Origin: Sedimentisphaerales bacterium
Lineage (GTDB): Bacteria > Planctomycetota > Phycisphaerae > Sedimentisphaerales > SM23-30
DNA: 64,000 nt
Assembly: GCA_028281535.1 (NCBI GenBank)
Contig: JANQJS010000039.1
Span: forward strand, 45,465-109,464
Reading direction: 5' to 3'
In this document: positions 20,293 through 29,352 of the stretch, one piece after another
Layout of the letters: every line of letters starts with the position of its first letter
How positions within the stretch are numbered: the stretch's first letter is position 1
Notes under the pieces: model-generated
The model's input: the letters and a program-made list of their open reading frames with translations, nothing else
Database searches by the model: none
Told to the model about the DNA's origin: nothing
Program-made: the position numbers and the translations under genes

Positions 20293-20637
20293 TTATTCGG
20301 TATCCTTGCGTACCTGATCGATCTTGGCAGCCAGTATAAAATCATTTTCGGATAATCCCCCCAGAGCATGTGTTGTAATGTCCACTTTTAAGCTTCGGTA
20401 GGATACATGCAAGTCAGGATGATGATCTTCAGCTTCTGCGATTTCCGTAATTTGATTGGCAAAATTCATCGCATCGACAAAGTTCTTCGTCGAAAATACT
20501 TTTTCAATTTGCTTTGCCTCTACCATCTGCCAATCTTCGATCATTGCCATATAAGGTTCCGCTTGCTGCAGGCTCATTGCGGATCCAATCCCTTCACAAG
20601 GTTGACATCGACCTTTAAGTAATTGTTCTTTATCCAT
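20293..20637 (-). CDS. Pterin-4a-carbinolamine dehydratase
   Basis: The enzyme recycles 4a-hydroxy-tetrahydrobiopterin formed by aromatic amino-acid hydroxylases. The motif EAEDHHPDLHVSYRSLKVDITTHALGGLSENDF contains the catalytic HHP and the later His. I placed the start at the ATG preceded by GGAG at a 7-base spacing; two upstream in-frame ATGs exist. The N-terminus has CQPCEGIGSAM, usual for bacterial members. It has 114 residues and lies just upstream of arsC on the same strand. No hydroxylase gene is nearby. Confidence 0.9.
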   Translation of the reverse strand: MDKEQLLKGRCQPCEGIGSAMSLQQAEPYMAMIEDWQMVEAKQIEKVFSTKNFVDAMNFANQITEIAEAEDHHPDLHVSYRSLKVDITTHALGGLSENDFILAAKIDQVRKDTE

Positions 20638-20696
20638 GTTAATCTCCATGTAGATGGGGTTCGGATAAGCCGGCCATCCTCTGGTCGACATAAATC

Positions 20697-20727
20697 AAAA
20701 AAGCCAGGTACTATTTAGCACCTGGCT
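20697..20727 (-). terminator. Rho-independent terminator of the TraT-like gene
   Basis: On the minus strand an 8-bp perfect stem (AGCCAGGT / ACCTGGCT with a 10-base loop) is followed by a run of six T. It lies about 35 bases after the lipoprotein stop codon and before the dehydratase gene. Confidence 0.85.
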
Positions 20728-20762
20728 CTATTGTAAACTATTTATAGATTAATATGCAATCA

Positions 20763-21584
20763 TTAAGGTAATGCACTTGAAATTGCTCGAGACAGTCGAC
20801 GTGTCAAGCTTGGCGTCGCTTCTTCCAAAGTCAGATTCAAACGTTTGGCAGATGCGGTTACCCGATTTTCATGATAAAGAAATTCTTCTGTCGTTTCATA
20901 AATTTGACGTTCGCTCGAGCCTGCATCGCTTCGGCCCGTTTCGTACCCTGCTCCAGTACGTTGAGCATTGGAGCTTTGTACGGAACCACTTTGATTCCCT
21001 TCGCGAGTCGTATTAACGCCACCTCGAATTCGTTCACCAATAATAACATCAACTACTAGTGTAAATTCGCGATCTTTATTACGTTTCTCTGTGACATCGC
21101 CAAGCAATGCGCCTGCTACGGCACCAATGGCGGCACCTTCACCTGTGCGGCCACCTGAATTGTTGCCAATCACAGCACCGGCAATACCACCGATAATTGC
21201 TGATCCGACAACCGCATCATGTTGCTTGGTAGCCGTTTCACCTAAATAACGAAGGTCAGCTGTTAAGGTAAATTGAGCTTCGTCAACATTGCGAGTTAGT
21301 CGGTAGCCCTGAGCTTCCACTTCATCCAAAATAGCACGCCGCAGATCGACATCCGTTCCGGAGCTATTTTTCACGCGGCAAAAGACATACATCTGATCTG
21401 AAGAAACAGGTCGGATGCGAGGTTGAGGATTCAGCCATTTCAAATTCGATTGTATCCGTGCCCGATCAGGATCGGTTGCCTTGACCACCGATTCATGTGT
21501 GCGGTCAAGACCTTGGCAACCAATGGAAAATGGTAAAATGAATCCTATCAATAATAATATGCTGAGTGTTTGTTTGTGTTTCAT
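20763..21584 (-). CDS. TraT-like glycine-zipper outer-membrane lipoprotein
   Basis: The start at 21584 is chosen for its AAAGGAG ribosome site; it gives a lipoprotein signal ending at SIGC (Cys23). The body matches the TraT family: VFCRVKNSSGTDVDLRRA, then DEVEAQGY and DEAQFTLTADLRYLG. Two glycine-zipper segments follow (about 128-166: GSAIIGGIAGAVIG and GAAIGAVAGALLG). TraT was described as a surface-exclusion and complement-resistance lipoprotein of F-like plasmids; chromosomal relatives are of unknown role. Its own terminator follows. Confidence 0.75.
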   Translation of the reverse strand: MKHKQTLSILLLIGFILPFSIGCQGLDRTHESVVKATDPDRARIQSNLKWLNPQPRIRPVSSDQMYVFCRVKNSSGTDVDLRRAILDEVEAQGYRLTRNVDEAQFTLTADLRYLGETATKQHDAVVGSAIIGGIAGAVIGNNSGGRTGEGAAIGAVAGALLGDVTEKRNKDREFTLVVDVIIGERIRGGVNTTREGNQSGSVQSSNAQRTGAGYETGRSDAGSSERQIYETTEEFLYHENRVTASAKRLNLTLEEATPSLTRRLSRAISSALP

Positions 21585-21884
21585 TGTTGGCAACTCCTTT
21601 TGGCAATTTTGTTGTAATTGCGATCTCAAAATTAGTGTAATCTCTTTTTAGCTAGACCCACCGGAAAAGTGTTGGTTAGCAAAAATCCTGACAATCTAAA
21701 TCCCTTTATCGGCGTACTCTATATATATGTATTACTCTGATTTCAAGTTACGTCCAATAAAACAAAAGATTTGGCTCAATTCTTCGGGGCAAAATGCTAC
21801 TCTTTGGATTAAAAATCAGAAAAAATGGTGTAAGTTACTGTAAATAAAATAAATATGCCATAGTTGATGATTTTTCGAAATATT
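21585..21884. other. Intergenic between the divergent lipoprotein and TetR genes
   Basis: About 300 AT-rich bases. Its left edge holds the ribosome site of the lipoprotein gene. Apart from the TetR promoter and operator array at its right end, I see nothing that can be named. Confidence 0.4.
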
Positions 21885-21886
21885 AA

Positions 21887-21933
21887 TTTGAAATTAAACA
21901 ATTGTTTGATATAATTGTTTTAAACAACTGTTT
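21887..21933 (+). promoter_or_regulatory. TetR-gene promoter with operator array
   Basis: A -35 (TTGAAA, 21888) and a -10 (TATAAT, 21910-21915) are spaced 16 bases apart. They are interleaved with half-sites AAACAA/TTGTTT: palindrome AAACAATTGTTT (21896-21907), TTGTTTtAAACAA (21915-21927) and AAACAACTGTTT (21922-21933). The sites cover the spacer, -10 and start region, as expected for autorepression by the adjacent TetR protein (inference). Confidence 0.7.
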
Positions 21934-21944
21934 AATTTTGTGAG

Positions 21945-22622
21945 ATGATAATGTCGCAGGAATTAAAATTAGATCCCACGGATGATGTCGGTCAGATACG
22001 TTGTCGGTTGCTAGATGCCGCTGAAATTCTATTTGCCGAAAAGGGCTTCGCCGCAACATCCGTTCGTGACATTACGACCATGGCCAAATGCAATGTCGCC
22101 TCGGTAAATTACTATTTTGGCAGTAAGCTGAAATTATATACCCAAATGTTCGCCCAGCAGTTGGATTACCTGCGTGATTACCGCATGAATGGCATCCGCA
22201 AAGCCATTCGAGATCACGGCGATGATCTAACGATCGATGAACTTGTCCGAGCATTTGCCCATGCGTTTTTGGAACCACTCTTTGATGTTAGTCATGGCAG
22301 AAGAACCCTCGAATTATTTATGCGCGAAATGCTCACGCCCAAATTACCTGAAGGCATGATGTATTTCCAAATGATGAGACCGGTTAGTGAAATGTTCGTG
22401 GAAACGCTAACGAAAATATCCCCAGAATTGAGTCATGATAAAGCACTCCATTGTTTGCATTCCCTCGTAGCGCAATTACTCTTAGTTGTGCAATCACAAA
22501 AAATGTTTGCCAGCCTCGATAAAGAAAATCACCCAATGTCCGACCTTTGCGCCGTAGTTGATCACATTGTGCAATTCACCAACGCTGGAATTCACGGGTA
22601 TCTCGAAGAGGAGAAAGAATAA
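21945..22622 (+). CDS. TetR-family regulator (CecR-like)
   Basis: A transcription repressor of about 225 residues. The N-terminal HTH has the family signature (GFAATSVRDIT, CNVASVNYYFGSKLKLY). The C-terminal domain is of the CecR/DUF1956 type (REMLTPKLPEGM is characteristic). ATGs at 21945 and 21951 are both possible starts. Just upstream is an array of inverted repeats, and downstream is the RND efflux operon. It most likely represses itself and that operon and responds to a toxic compound. Confidence 0.85.
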   Translation: MIMSQELKLDPTDDVGQIRCRLLDAAEILFAEKGFAATSVRDITTMAKCNVASVNYYFGSKLKLYTQMFAQQLDYLRDYRMNGIRKAIRDHGDDLTIDELVRAFAHAFLEPLFDVSHGRRTLELFMREMLTPKLPEGMMYFQMMRPVSEMFVETLTKISPELSHDKALHCLHSLVAQLLLVVQSQKMFASLDKENHPMSDLCAVVDHIVQFTNAGIHGYLEEEKE

Positions 22623-22633
22623 TAATGAAAGAT

Positions 22634-22675
22634 GGGTGGCAGCCTCAGTTCGACGTAGTCGAAATGGGGATGGTG
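22634..22675 (+). repeat. REP-like hairpin repeat, copy A
   Basis: A 42-base unit: GGGTGGCAGCCTCAG, stem TTCGAC-gta-GTCGAA, then ATGGGGATGGTG. The flanks match copies B-D at 38 kb almost base for base, while the inner stem differs with both arms changed together. It sits between the TetR gene and the efflux outer-membrane gene. Confidence 0.85.
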
Positions 22676-22709
22676 GATTTAAAAAGAAATAATCATTAAA
22701 TAAACAACA

Positions 22710-24173
22710 ATGAAGTACCTTACAATAATATTATTAAGCTCACTAATGTCAGGTTGTCTCTTAGGCCCGGACTACCAACGCCAAAAAGACTTAGTGGATG
22801 TAAAACAACGGTTCCTCAATGAATCCAGCCAGCAGGAATTTTCTATCGAAGATCCTAATAATCCCTGGTGGTTGCATTTTGGAGATCCACTTACAGCCGA
22901 ACTTGTCAAAGAAGCGCTCGCCAATAACCATAACCTCCAAGCCGCCGCCGCACGTGTATTGCAAGCTGATGCTCTACTGACCCAAGCTCAAGGTGCTCGC
23001 AAGCCAGCCCTCGACTATGGCTACAACGCCAGTCGATCGCAAAATTCCTTTATTTCACCAGTTGGAAGACAAACCTTTCGATCCAGTACTAATGCGCCTT
23101 CGATTTCAGCCAGCTACATGACAGATTTATTTGGAAAACTAAAGAGAAGCGAAGAACAAGCTCAACAAAATCTTCTGGCCAGCATCTATAACCAAAAAGC
23201 TCTCCAGCAGTTGATCATTGCATCCGTTGTGAAAGCTCGAATCACTATTTCGACCTTGGAAAAACAGCTCGAGATCGCCAAGGGAAATACAAGAAGTTGG
23301 CAGGCGGCATATGAAATTGTGAATCGTCGCTATAATCGCGGATTATTAGAACCATTGGATCTTCGCGTAGCCAAAGAAAATCTTGCACGTTCGAAAAGTG
23401 TTGAACCTAGCATTGAATTGTCGTTAATCAAGTCGCGAAATGCACTCGACTTACTTTTGGCACGCAAACCTGGATCCTCAGACCCTTTGCCAAACACGCT
23501 ATCGGATCTTCCTGATCTTCAACCCGTACCGTTGATTGTGCCTGCAAACTTACTGGATCGTCGCCCGGACTTATTAGAAGCCGAACGACAATTACACGCG
23601 GCAACTGCCAACGTCGGATTAAAAATGGCACAGCTTTACCCTGACTTAAATTTGTTTGCATCCACTGGTTATAATTCAAACAATACCAGCGAACTATTTG
23701 TCAGTGGATCTTATGTTTACAATATTGCAATGCAACTAGCAGGTCCGCTCTATCAAGGGGGTCGACTAAAAGCACAAGTGAAGCAAGCCGAAGCTCGCGT
23801 TCAAGAATTATCCGCTAATTATGCGAATAAGATTCTTGTTGCCATTAGGGAAGTAGAAGATGCCCTCGCAGAGGAGAGATTAATTCAACAGCGACTCATC
23901 GCCTTGGAAGAGCGGTTTGTCCAGGCCAAAGCGGCAGAAAAGCTGGCCTATGACCGTTACCTCAAGGGAGTGGTTCAATTAGCCACAGTCTTGGAAACAG
24001 AACGCAGCCGAAGAACGGCGCAGGATGAACTCAATTCGCTTAAAGGGCAAATCTGGCAAGCACGCGTCAATTTACTGTTAGCCCTTGGCGGTGATTGGCA
24101 TGATTACCCTCATAAAGATAATAATGATTCAATTTCGACAAAAATAAATGACCAAATGGAGAACGATGCCTAA
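22710..24173 (+). CDS. RND efflux outer-membrane factor (OprM/NodT family lipoprotein)
   Basis: The outer-membrane channel of a tripartite efflux pump. The 487-residue protein has a lipobox (LMSGC, Cys16) and two OEP repeats. Motifs include PWWLHFGDPL, LLDRRPDLLEAERQLHAA and GPLYQGGRLKAQ, all hallmarks of the OprM/NodT group. No clear ribosome site precedes the ATG, which follows a REP element. The stop overlaps the adaptor start by one base (TAATG). Confidence 0.9.
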   Translation: MKYLTIILLSSLMSGCLLGPDYQRQKDLVDVKQRFLNESSQQEFSIEDPNNPWWLHFGDPLTAELVKEALANNHNLQAAAARVLQADALLTQAQGARKPALDYGYNASRSQNSFISPVGRQTFRSSTNAPSISASYMTDLFGKLKRSEEQAQQNLLASIYNQKALQQLIIASVVKARITISTLEKQLEIAKGNTRSWQAAYEIVNRRYNRGLLEPLDLRVAKENLARSKSVEPSIELSLIKSRNALDLLLARKPGSSDPLPNTLSDLPDLQPVPLIVPANLLDRRPDLLEAERQLHAATANVGLKMAQLYPDLNLFASTGYNSNNTSELFVSGSYVYNIAMQLAGPLYQGGRLKAQVKQAEARVQELSANYANKILVAIREVEDALAEERLIQQRLIALEERFVQAKAAEKLAYDRYLKGVVQLATVLETERSRRTAQDELNSLKGQIWQARVNLLLALGGDWHDYPHKDNNDSISTKINDQMENDA

Positions 24174-25429
24174 TGACTCCACTCGTTAAATATCATAGAA
24201 AAATACGCAATCGCGGCAAAGTCGCTCTGCAATATATCCTCTTTTTCCTTCTAATTGCTATTGGCATCGGCGGATTTGTTATGCTAAAAAACTTGCGAAA
24301 AGAGCCTGAAAAGCAAGTTAAAAAAAATCTGGGACCGCTGGTTCAAGTCGAAGTGGTCAAGAAAGATAATTTACAAATGATCGTCAATGGATTTGGTACG
24401 GTTCAAGCAAAAACAAAGGTCCAATTAATTCCACAAGTATCAGGTGAAGTCATTGAAATACATCTAAATTTAGTAGATGGTGGTTTCTTCAAAAAAGATG
24501 AGCCGCTTATAAAGATTGATCCCAGGGATTTCGAATTAGCCCTAGAGCAATCCCAGGCAGACCTTGCCAAAGCGCAAGTAAAACTGGATAAAGAACAAGC
24601 TGAAGCAGATGTTGCTAAAGCAGAATGGCAACAACTTAATCCAGGTGTGCCGCCAACCTCATCGTTGGTATTGCGTGAGCCGCAAATTCGTGAAGCAGAA
24701 ACTGAGCTGCAGGCTGCCAAGGCGAAATTAGAAATTGCTAAACTCAACCTGGAGCGAACCGTGGTTACCTTGCCTTACGATGGCCGTGTTATTAGTAAAA
24801 CGGTGGATGTCGGTCAATATGTCAATGCTGGCCAGGCCATCGCTGAAATTTATGGTACCGAAGTTGTCGAAATTCCCGTTCCACTCGAAGATGAAAATCT
24901 GGCATTTTTTGATATACCGAATGAAGAAAATCCAGACGTTGAAACCAAAGCCATTGTAACGACAAACTACGCTGGAAAACTTCAGCAATGGACAGGCAAG
25001 GTTGTACGTACACAAGCGCAAATAGATCAAATGTCACGAATGGTTCACACCATCATTCAAGTTGAAAACCCATTCAAAACAAAAAGAGGGCAGACCCCTT
25101 TAATTCCGGGAATGTTCGTTGATGTTTCTATTCAAGGCAATCAACATGACGATATCATTATTATTCCGAATTTTGCCATACACAATGGTAATCAAGTCTG
25201 GGTCGCCAAAGAAAATAAATTGAAAATTAAACAAGTTGAGATCCTTCGCCAAACACAAAAACGAGCTTATATTACGGCTGGATTGGAAAATAAAGATTAC
25301 CTCATCACCAGTTCCATTGATACCGTTACTGACGGTATGAAAATCCGAGTAAGTCTTCCTGAAAACTTGGAACCTACCAAGATCGATACCGTACAGATGT
25401 CATCAGCTCAAGAAACAAATAAGGAATAA
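24173..25429 (+). CDS. RND efflux periplasmic adaptor (membrane fusion protein)
   Basis: The 418-residue HlyD/AcrA-type adaptor has an N-terminal membrane anchor (about 16-38), a barrel-sandwich hybrid domain (VQAKTKVQLIPQVSGEV), an alpha-hairpin coiled coil (about 120-190, rich in Ala, Lys and Glu) and beta-barrel and membrane-proximal domains (VTLPYDGRVISKTVDVGQYV). It joins the inner-membrane pump to the outer-membrane channel. It is translationally coupled to its neighbours. Confidence 0.9.
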   Translation: MTPLVKYHRKIRNRGKVALQYILFFLLIAIGIGGFVMLKNLRKEPEKQVKKNLGPLVQVEVVKKDNLQMIVNGFGTVQAKTKVQLIPQVSGEVIEIHLNLVDGGFFKKDEPLIKIDPRDFELALEQSQADLAKAQVKLDKEQAEADVAKAEWQQLNPGVPPTSSLVLREPQIREAETELQAAKAKLEIAKLNLERTVVTLPYDGRVISKTVDVGQYVNAGQAIAEIYGTEVVEIPVPLEDENLAFFDIPNEENPDVETKAIVTTNYAGKLQQWTGKVVRTQAQIDQMSRMVHTIIQVENPFKTKRGQTPLIPGMFVDVSIQGNQHDDIIIIPNFAIHNGNQVWVAKENKLKIKQVEILRQTQKRAYITAGLENKDYLITSSIDTVTDGMKIRVSLPENLEPTKIDTVQMSSAQETNKE

Positions 25430-25431
25430 CC

Positions 25432-28400
25432 ATGACAGATCCAGCCAATGAAAAATTAAAAGATCTTGTCGATCAGAAAGGCTTTTTCGCCTGGTTTGCC
25501 AGCAATTCCGTTGCCGCAAATCTTCTGATGATTTTTCTTCTTGCCACAGGCGTGCTGGCATTACTGACCATCAAGGTCGAAGTCTTTCCTCATATTGCTC
25601 GCGATGTTGTAAAAGTGAGTGTTCCCTATTTAGGTGCATCTCCCGCAGAAGTGGAAGATGGTGTTTGCTTACGGGTAGAAGAAGCCCTCTCGGGGATTGA
25701 GGATATCAAAAAAATCAGCTCGGTGGCTGCTGAAGGAATGGGAACGATTGTTGCAGAGGTAGAGGATTATGCCGATACACTCCAAGTTCTTGATGATGTG
25801 AAATCTGAAGTTGATCGTATCGAAACCTTTCCGGTCGAAACTGAAAAACCCATCGTCGCAGATTTAGATAATCGTCAAAAAGTCATTACTCTTGCCATCT
25901 ATGGCCAAGTTTCCGAGCGAACGTTAAAAAATTTATCTGAGGAAGTTCGTGACGATCTTACCGCATACAGCAATATTTCTTTGGTGACACCTGTTGCAAT
26001 TCGCAAATATGAAATCTCCATCGAAATCTCCGAAGAAACATTACGAAAATATAGTCTAACCTTTGATCAAGTGGCTCGGGCCATTCGTGGTTCCTCACTT
26101 GATCTACCTGGCGGTTCAGTAAAAACCCAGGGGGGTGAAATTCTTGTTCGGACTAAAGGGCAAAAATATACCGGCAAAGAATTTGAAAAAATTGTTGTCA
26201 TGACGCAAAATGATGGCACTTCGATTTTCCTAAGTGATGTTGCGACTATTATCGATGGTTTTGAAGATTCAGATGTCCGAGCTCGTTTCAATGGCGATCC
26301 TGTCGCAACACTGGATATTTATCGAATTGGTAAGCAAGGCGCCATCAATGTTGCCAATACCGTAAAAAAATATGCCAAAGAGAAACAAGAGTTTTTGCCC
26401 GAAGGTGTTAAGCTGGCAACCTGGTGGGATGATTCTATTTATCTCAAATCCAGGATTGACCTTCTAACGCGAAATGCCATTATTGGTATCACGTTGGTTT
26501 TTATCAGCTTAACATTCTTTCTTGATCTCAAGTTAGCTTTCTGGACTACGATGGGAATTCCCATATCCTTTATTGGCGCCTTTATGTTTTTGCCGCAATT
26601 TGGCGTATCGATCAATATGATTTCATTATTTGCATTTATTCTTACCTTGGGAATTGTTGTGGATGATGCAATTATTGTAGGCGAAAATATTTTTGACTAT
26701 CGACAAAAAGGGATTCCATATTTACAAGCTGCGATCATGGGCGTCAAAGAAATGGCATTGCCCGTTACCATGGCAATCATGACAACAATCGCAGCATTTG
26801 CTCCACTACTTTATGTTGATGGTGAAATGGGTAAAATTATGAAAACCATTCCAATGGTTGCCATAGCGGTATTACTCATGTCGCTCGTTGAGGCATTACT
26901 CATATTACCGGCTCACCTATCAGGTAAAAAAAAGCGTCAGTCGAATGGCCCGATTACTCGTATGCAAAAAATTATTAGATCTAATTTACAAAAATTTATT
27001 GATGGCCCATTTGAAAAGTTTTTAAAAGTTGCTGTCAACTGGCGATACGCTACGTTAGGAATCGCTGTCGCTAGTCTCATGATTATGGTAGGGTTTATCG
27101 CAGGTGGTCACATCAGTTTTAAGTTTTTCCCGGAAGTGGAAGCCGACAATATGGTCGCGGCATTAACGATGCCACAAGGTACGCCTCTCTTGCAAACAGA
27201 AGCTATCGTGGAAAAACTGGAAGCGGCCGCCTGGCAAGTTGAAGAAGAAACAAAAAAAGAATTTCCAAATGATGGCGAACTCATCGTCAACATTTACACA
27301 GCAATGGGTACGCAGCCTTTTTCTGCAGCGGCCGGTGGACCACATGGACCAGGTGTTACCCAGTCCTCTGGTTCACATCTTGCCGAAGTTATTATCGAAT
27401 TGACTAAAGGCGAAGAGCGTGAATCTTCTGCAAAAGCCATGGCAAATCGTTGGCGTGAAATTATCGGCGAAATACCAGGTGTCTCCTCGTTGAAATTTAC
27501 CTCATCCTTTTTCTCCGCTGGAGATGCCATCAGCATGGAGCTGGCGCATCGCGATTTTGACACATTAGTGCTAGCTGTAGAAGAGTTCAAAAAGAAACTT
27601 GCCGATTTTGATGGCGTTAGCGATATTACAGATAATTTCGAACCTGGTAAACGGGAATTAAAATTAGCTCTCACAGATAGAGGACGAACGTTAGGTTTGA
27701 CCTTAGGTGATCTAGCCAAACAAATCCGCCAGGGATTCTATGGCGAGGAAGTCCAACGCATCCAGCGTGGCCGCGACGATATCCGAGTCATGTTGCGTTA
27801 TCCTGAAGATCAGCGAAAGAATGTAACTGACGTAAATAACATACGTGTACGTCTGGACGATGGGACCGAAGTACCCTTTAACGTGGTTGCTCAAGTGGAG
27901 CAAGGGCAAGGCTATGCCGTCATTAACCGGGCAAACCGTCGTCGCGTTGTCAAGGTAACAGCCGAAGTTGACGAGATGGTTAGTAATGCGAATGTGATTA
28001 ATAATGATATTCTCAATGTCATTATGCCTGAATTGCAAGCGGAATTTCCTGGATTAACCTTTGACCAGGAAGGAGAGCAGCGAGCTCAAAATGAATCACT
28101 CTCAAGTCTTGCAAAAAACTTTGTCATTGCGATCATTGCGATATTTGGTTTGTTAGCGGTACAATTTCGAAGTTACATTCAGCCATTGATCATTATGTCA
28201 GCGATTCCATTTGGTTTGATCGGTGCAGTCATTGGGCATATCATCATGGGATTCCAGCTGACATTGCTTTCTATGTTTGGTATCGTTGCATTAACAGGTG
28301 TTGTAGTCAATGACTCATTGATCTTAATAGATTTGATTAATCGAAAACGAAAAGATACTACAGACGCTCAACTGAAACGTATGGTCATCGAGTCTGCTCA

Positions 28401-28662
28401 GCGCCGTTTCCGTCCGATCATCCTGACAACCATGACAACATTTTTTGGTCTGATCCCAATGATCTTGGAGCAGAGTCTTCAAGCTCAGTTTCTCGTACCC
28501 ATGGCAATTAGTTTAGGTTTTGGTGTTGTCTTTGCCACGCTGATTACCTTGGTTTTGATTCCAACGTTGTATGTCATTTTGGAAGATGTCAGATCACTAT
28601 TTGTCACACCAGTAAAACCCCAGCAGGAACCAACTGTCAAGCCTATTGGATCCTCTGCTTAA
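25432..28662 (+). CDS. RND efflux permease (AcrB superfamily)
   Basis: A 1076-residue proton-driven inner-membrane transporter with twelve predicted helices and two large periplasmic loops. TM4 carries the paired proton-relay Asp residues (GIVVDDA, Asp411 and Asp412). The second half has the family motif GIVALTGVVVNDSLILID. An insertion rich in Gly, Pro and His (AAAGGPHGPGVTQSSGSH) lies in the second periplasmic loop. The substrate cannot be read from sequence; the overall pattern fits multidrug or lipid-type RND pumps rather than the CusA metal class. Confidence 0.93.
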   Translation: MTDPANEKLKDLVDQKGFFAWFASNSVAANLLMIFLLATGVLALLTIKVEVFPHIARDVVKVSVPYLGASPAEVEDGVCLRVEEALSGIEDIKKISSVAAEGMGTIVAEVEDYADTLQVLDDVKSEVDRIETFPVETEKPIVADLDNRQKVITLAIYGQVSERTLKNLSEEVRDDLTAYSNISLVTPVAIRKYEISIEISEETLRKYSLTFDQVARAIRGSSLDLPGGSVKTQGGEILVRTKGQKYTGKEFEKIVVMTQNDGTSIFLSDVATIIDGFEDSDVRARFNGDPVATLDIYRIGKQGAINVANTVKKYAKEKQEFLPEGVKLATWWDDSIYLKSRIDLLTRNAIIGITLVFISLTFFLDLKLAFWTTMGIPISFIGAFMFLPQFGVSINMISLFAFILTLGIVVDDAIIVGENIFDYRQKGIPYLQAAIMGVKEMALPVTMAIMTTIAAFAPLLYVDGEMGKIMKTIPMVAIAVLLMSLVEALLILPAHLSGKKKRQSNGPITRMQKIIRSNLQKFIDGPFEKFLKVAVNWRYATLGIAVASLMIMVGFIAGGHISFKFFPEVEADNMVAALTMPQGTPLLQTEAIVEKLEAAAWQVEEETKKEFPNDGELIVNIYTAMGTQPFSAAAGGPHGPGVTQSSGSHLAEVIIELTKGEERESSAKAMANRWREIIGEIPGVSSLKFTSSFFSAGDAISMELAHRDFDTLVLAVEEFKKKLADFDGVSDITDNFEPGKRELKLALTDRGRTLGLTLGDLAKQIRQGFYGEEVQRIQRGRDDIRVMLRYPEDQRKNVTDVNNIRVRLDDGTEVPFNVVAQVEQGQGYAVINRANRRRVVKVTAEVDEMVSNANVINNDILNVIMPELQAEFPGLTFDQEGEQRAQNESLSSLAKNFVIAIIAIFGLLAVQFRSYIQPLIIMSAIPFGLIGAVIGHIIMGFQLTLLSMFGIVALTGVVVNDSLILIDLINRKRKDTTDAQLKRMVIESAQRRFRPIILTTMTTFFGLIPMILEQSLQAQFLVPMAISLGFGVVFATLITLVLIPTLYVILEDVRSLFVTPVKPQQEPTVKPIGSSA

Positions 28663-28681
28663 TAGCGATTAAAGCTCAAAA

Positions 28682-28698
28682 ATGGGGAATTTCCCCAT
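28682..28698. other. 17-base perfect palindrome after the efflux operon
   Basis: ATGGGGAA-T-TTCCCCAT lies 20 bases after the permease stop. It has no U-tract, so it is a weak terminator candidate. It could equally be an operator. Confidence 0.5.
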
Positions 28699-28730
28699 GA
28701 AAATAGTCGACAGAATATCTATTATTTGCT

Positions 28731-28760
28731 TGACAAATTTGTCGTTTAAAGAGATTATCA
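28731..28760 (+). promoter_or_regulatory. Rrf2-gene promoter with overlapping palindrome
   Basis: TTGACA (28731-28736) and GATTAT (28755-28760) are spaced 18 bases apart. A palindrome, GACAAATTTGTC (28732-28743), overlaps the -35. It is well placed for autoregulation by the Rrf2 protein (inference). Confidence 0.55.
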
Positions 28761-28835
28761 GATCTTGTTATGAACTTTTTAGACCAAAAAGCCGTAATAA
28801 AATAATAAATACATACTTTTTAGGAATTTGCCAAA

Positions 28836-29288
28836 ATGCTCTTTTATTCTAAAGCCAGTCAGTACGCTCTGCGTGCTCTATCTTATTTAATTAAGCATAG
28901 TTATAGTAAACCATGCCAAGCCAGTGTCATCGCCGAAAGCGAAGATATCCCCAAGCATTTTCTTTCAAAGATTTTGCAGAAAATGGTCGAATCTGGCCTT
29001 CTCAAGTCCTTAAAAGGACCAGGTGGCGGTTTTGTATTTGCTAAAGATCCCAAAGATATCATGCTCTATGAGGTCATTAATGTCTTTGATGATTTTGAAA
29101 GCGACATGCAGCATTGTGCGATAGGTTGGAATCAATGTTCCGATCAAAAACCATGTGATTTGCACGAGACCTACAAAAAGTTACGGGAACATGTGAAGCA
29201 ATATTTTCAGTCGATTAACCTGGAGTTATTTACCGAAGTTTCATTGAAAAAAGGTGGCCCGGGCGACGACACCCAATATGAAATTTAG
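28836..29288 (+). CDS. Rrf2-family transcriptional regulator
   Basis: The 150-residue protein starts with the Rrf2 winged helix (SKASQYALRALSYL; PKHFLSKILQKMVESGLLKSLKGPGGGF). Three Cys residues near the end of the dimerisation helix (Cys94, Cys101, Cys107) match the spacing that binds an Fe-S cluster in IscR/NsrR-type members. It is therefore likely a redox, NO or iron-sulfur sensor. No isc or nitrosative-stress genes adjoin it; the neighbours are the efflux operon upstream and a small lipoprotein downstream. Confidence 0.88.
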   Translation: MLFYSKASQYALRALSYLIKHSYSKPCQASVIAESEDIPKHFLSKILQKMVESGLLKSLKGPGGGFVFAKDPKDIMLYEVINVFDDFESDMQHCAIGWNQCSDQKPCDLHETYKKLREHVKQYFQSINLELFTEVSLKKGGPGDDTQYEI

Positions 29289-29352
29289 TCCTACTTCGTT
29301 TAAGTAAATCTACATTCACAACAAGTTACCAGAACTCGATGAGGAGTTTACT

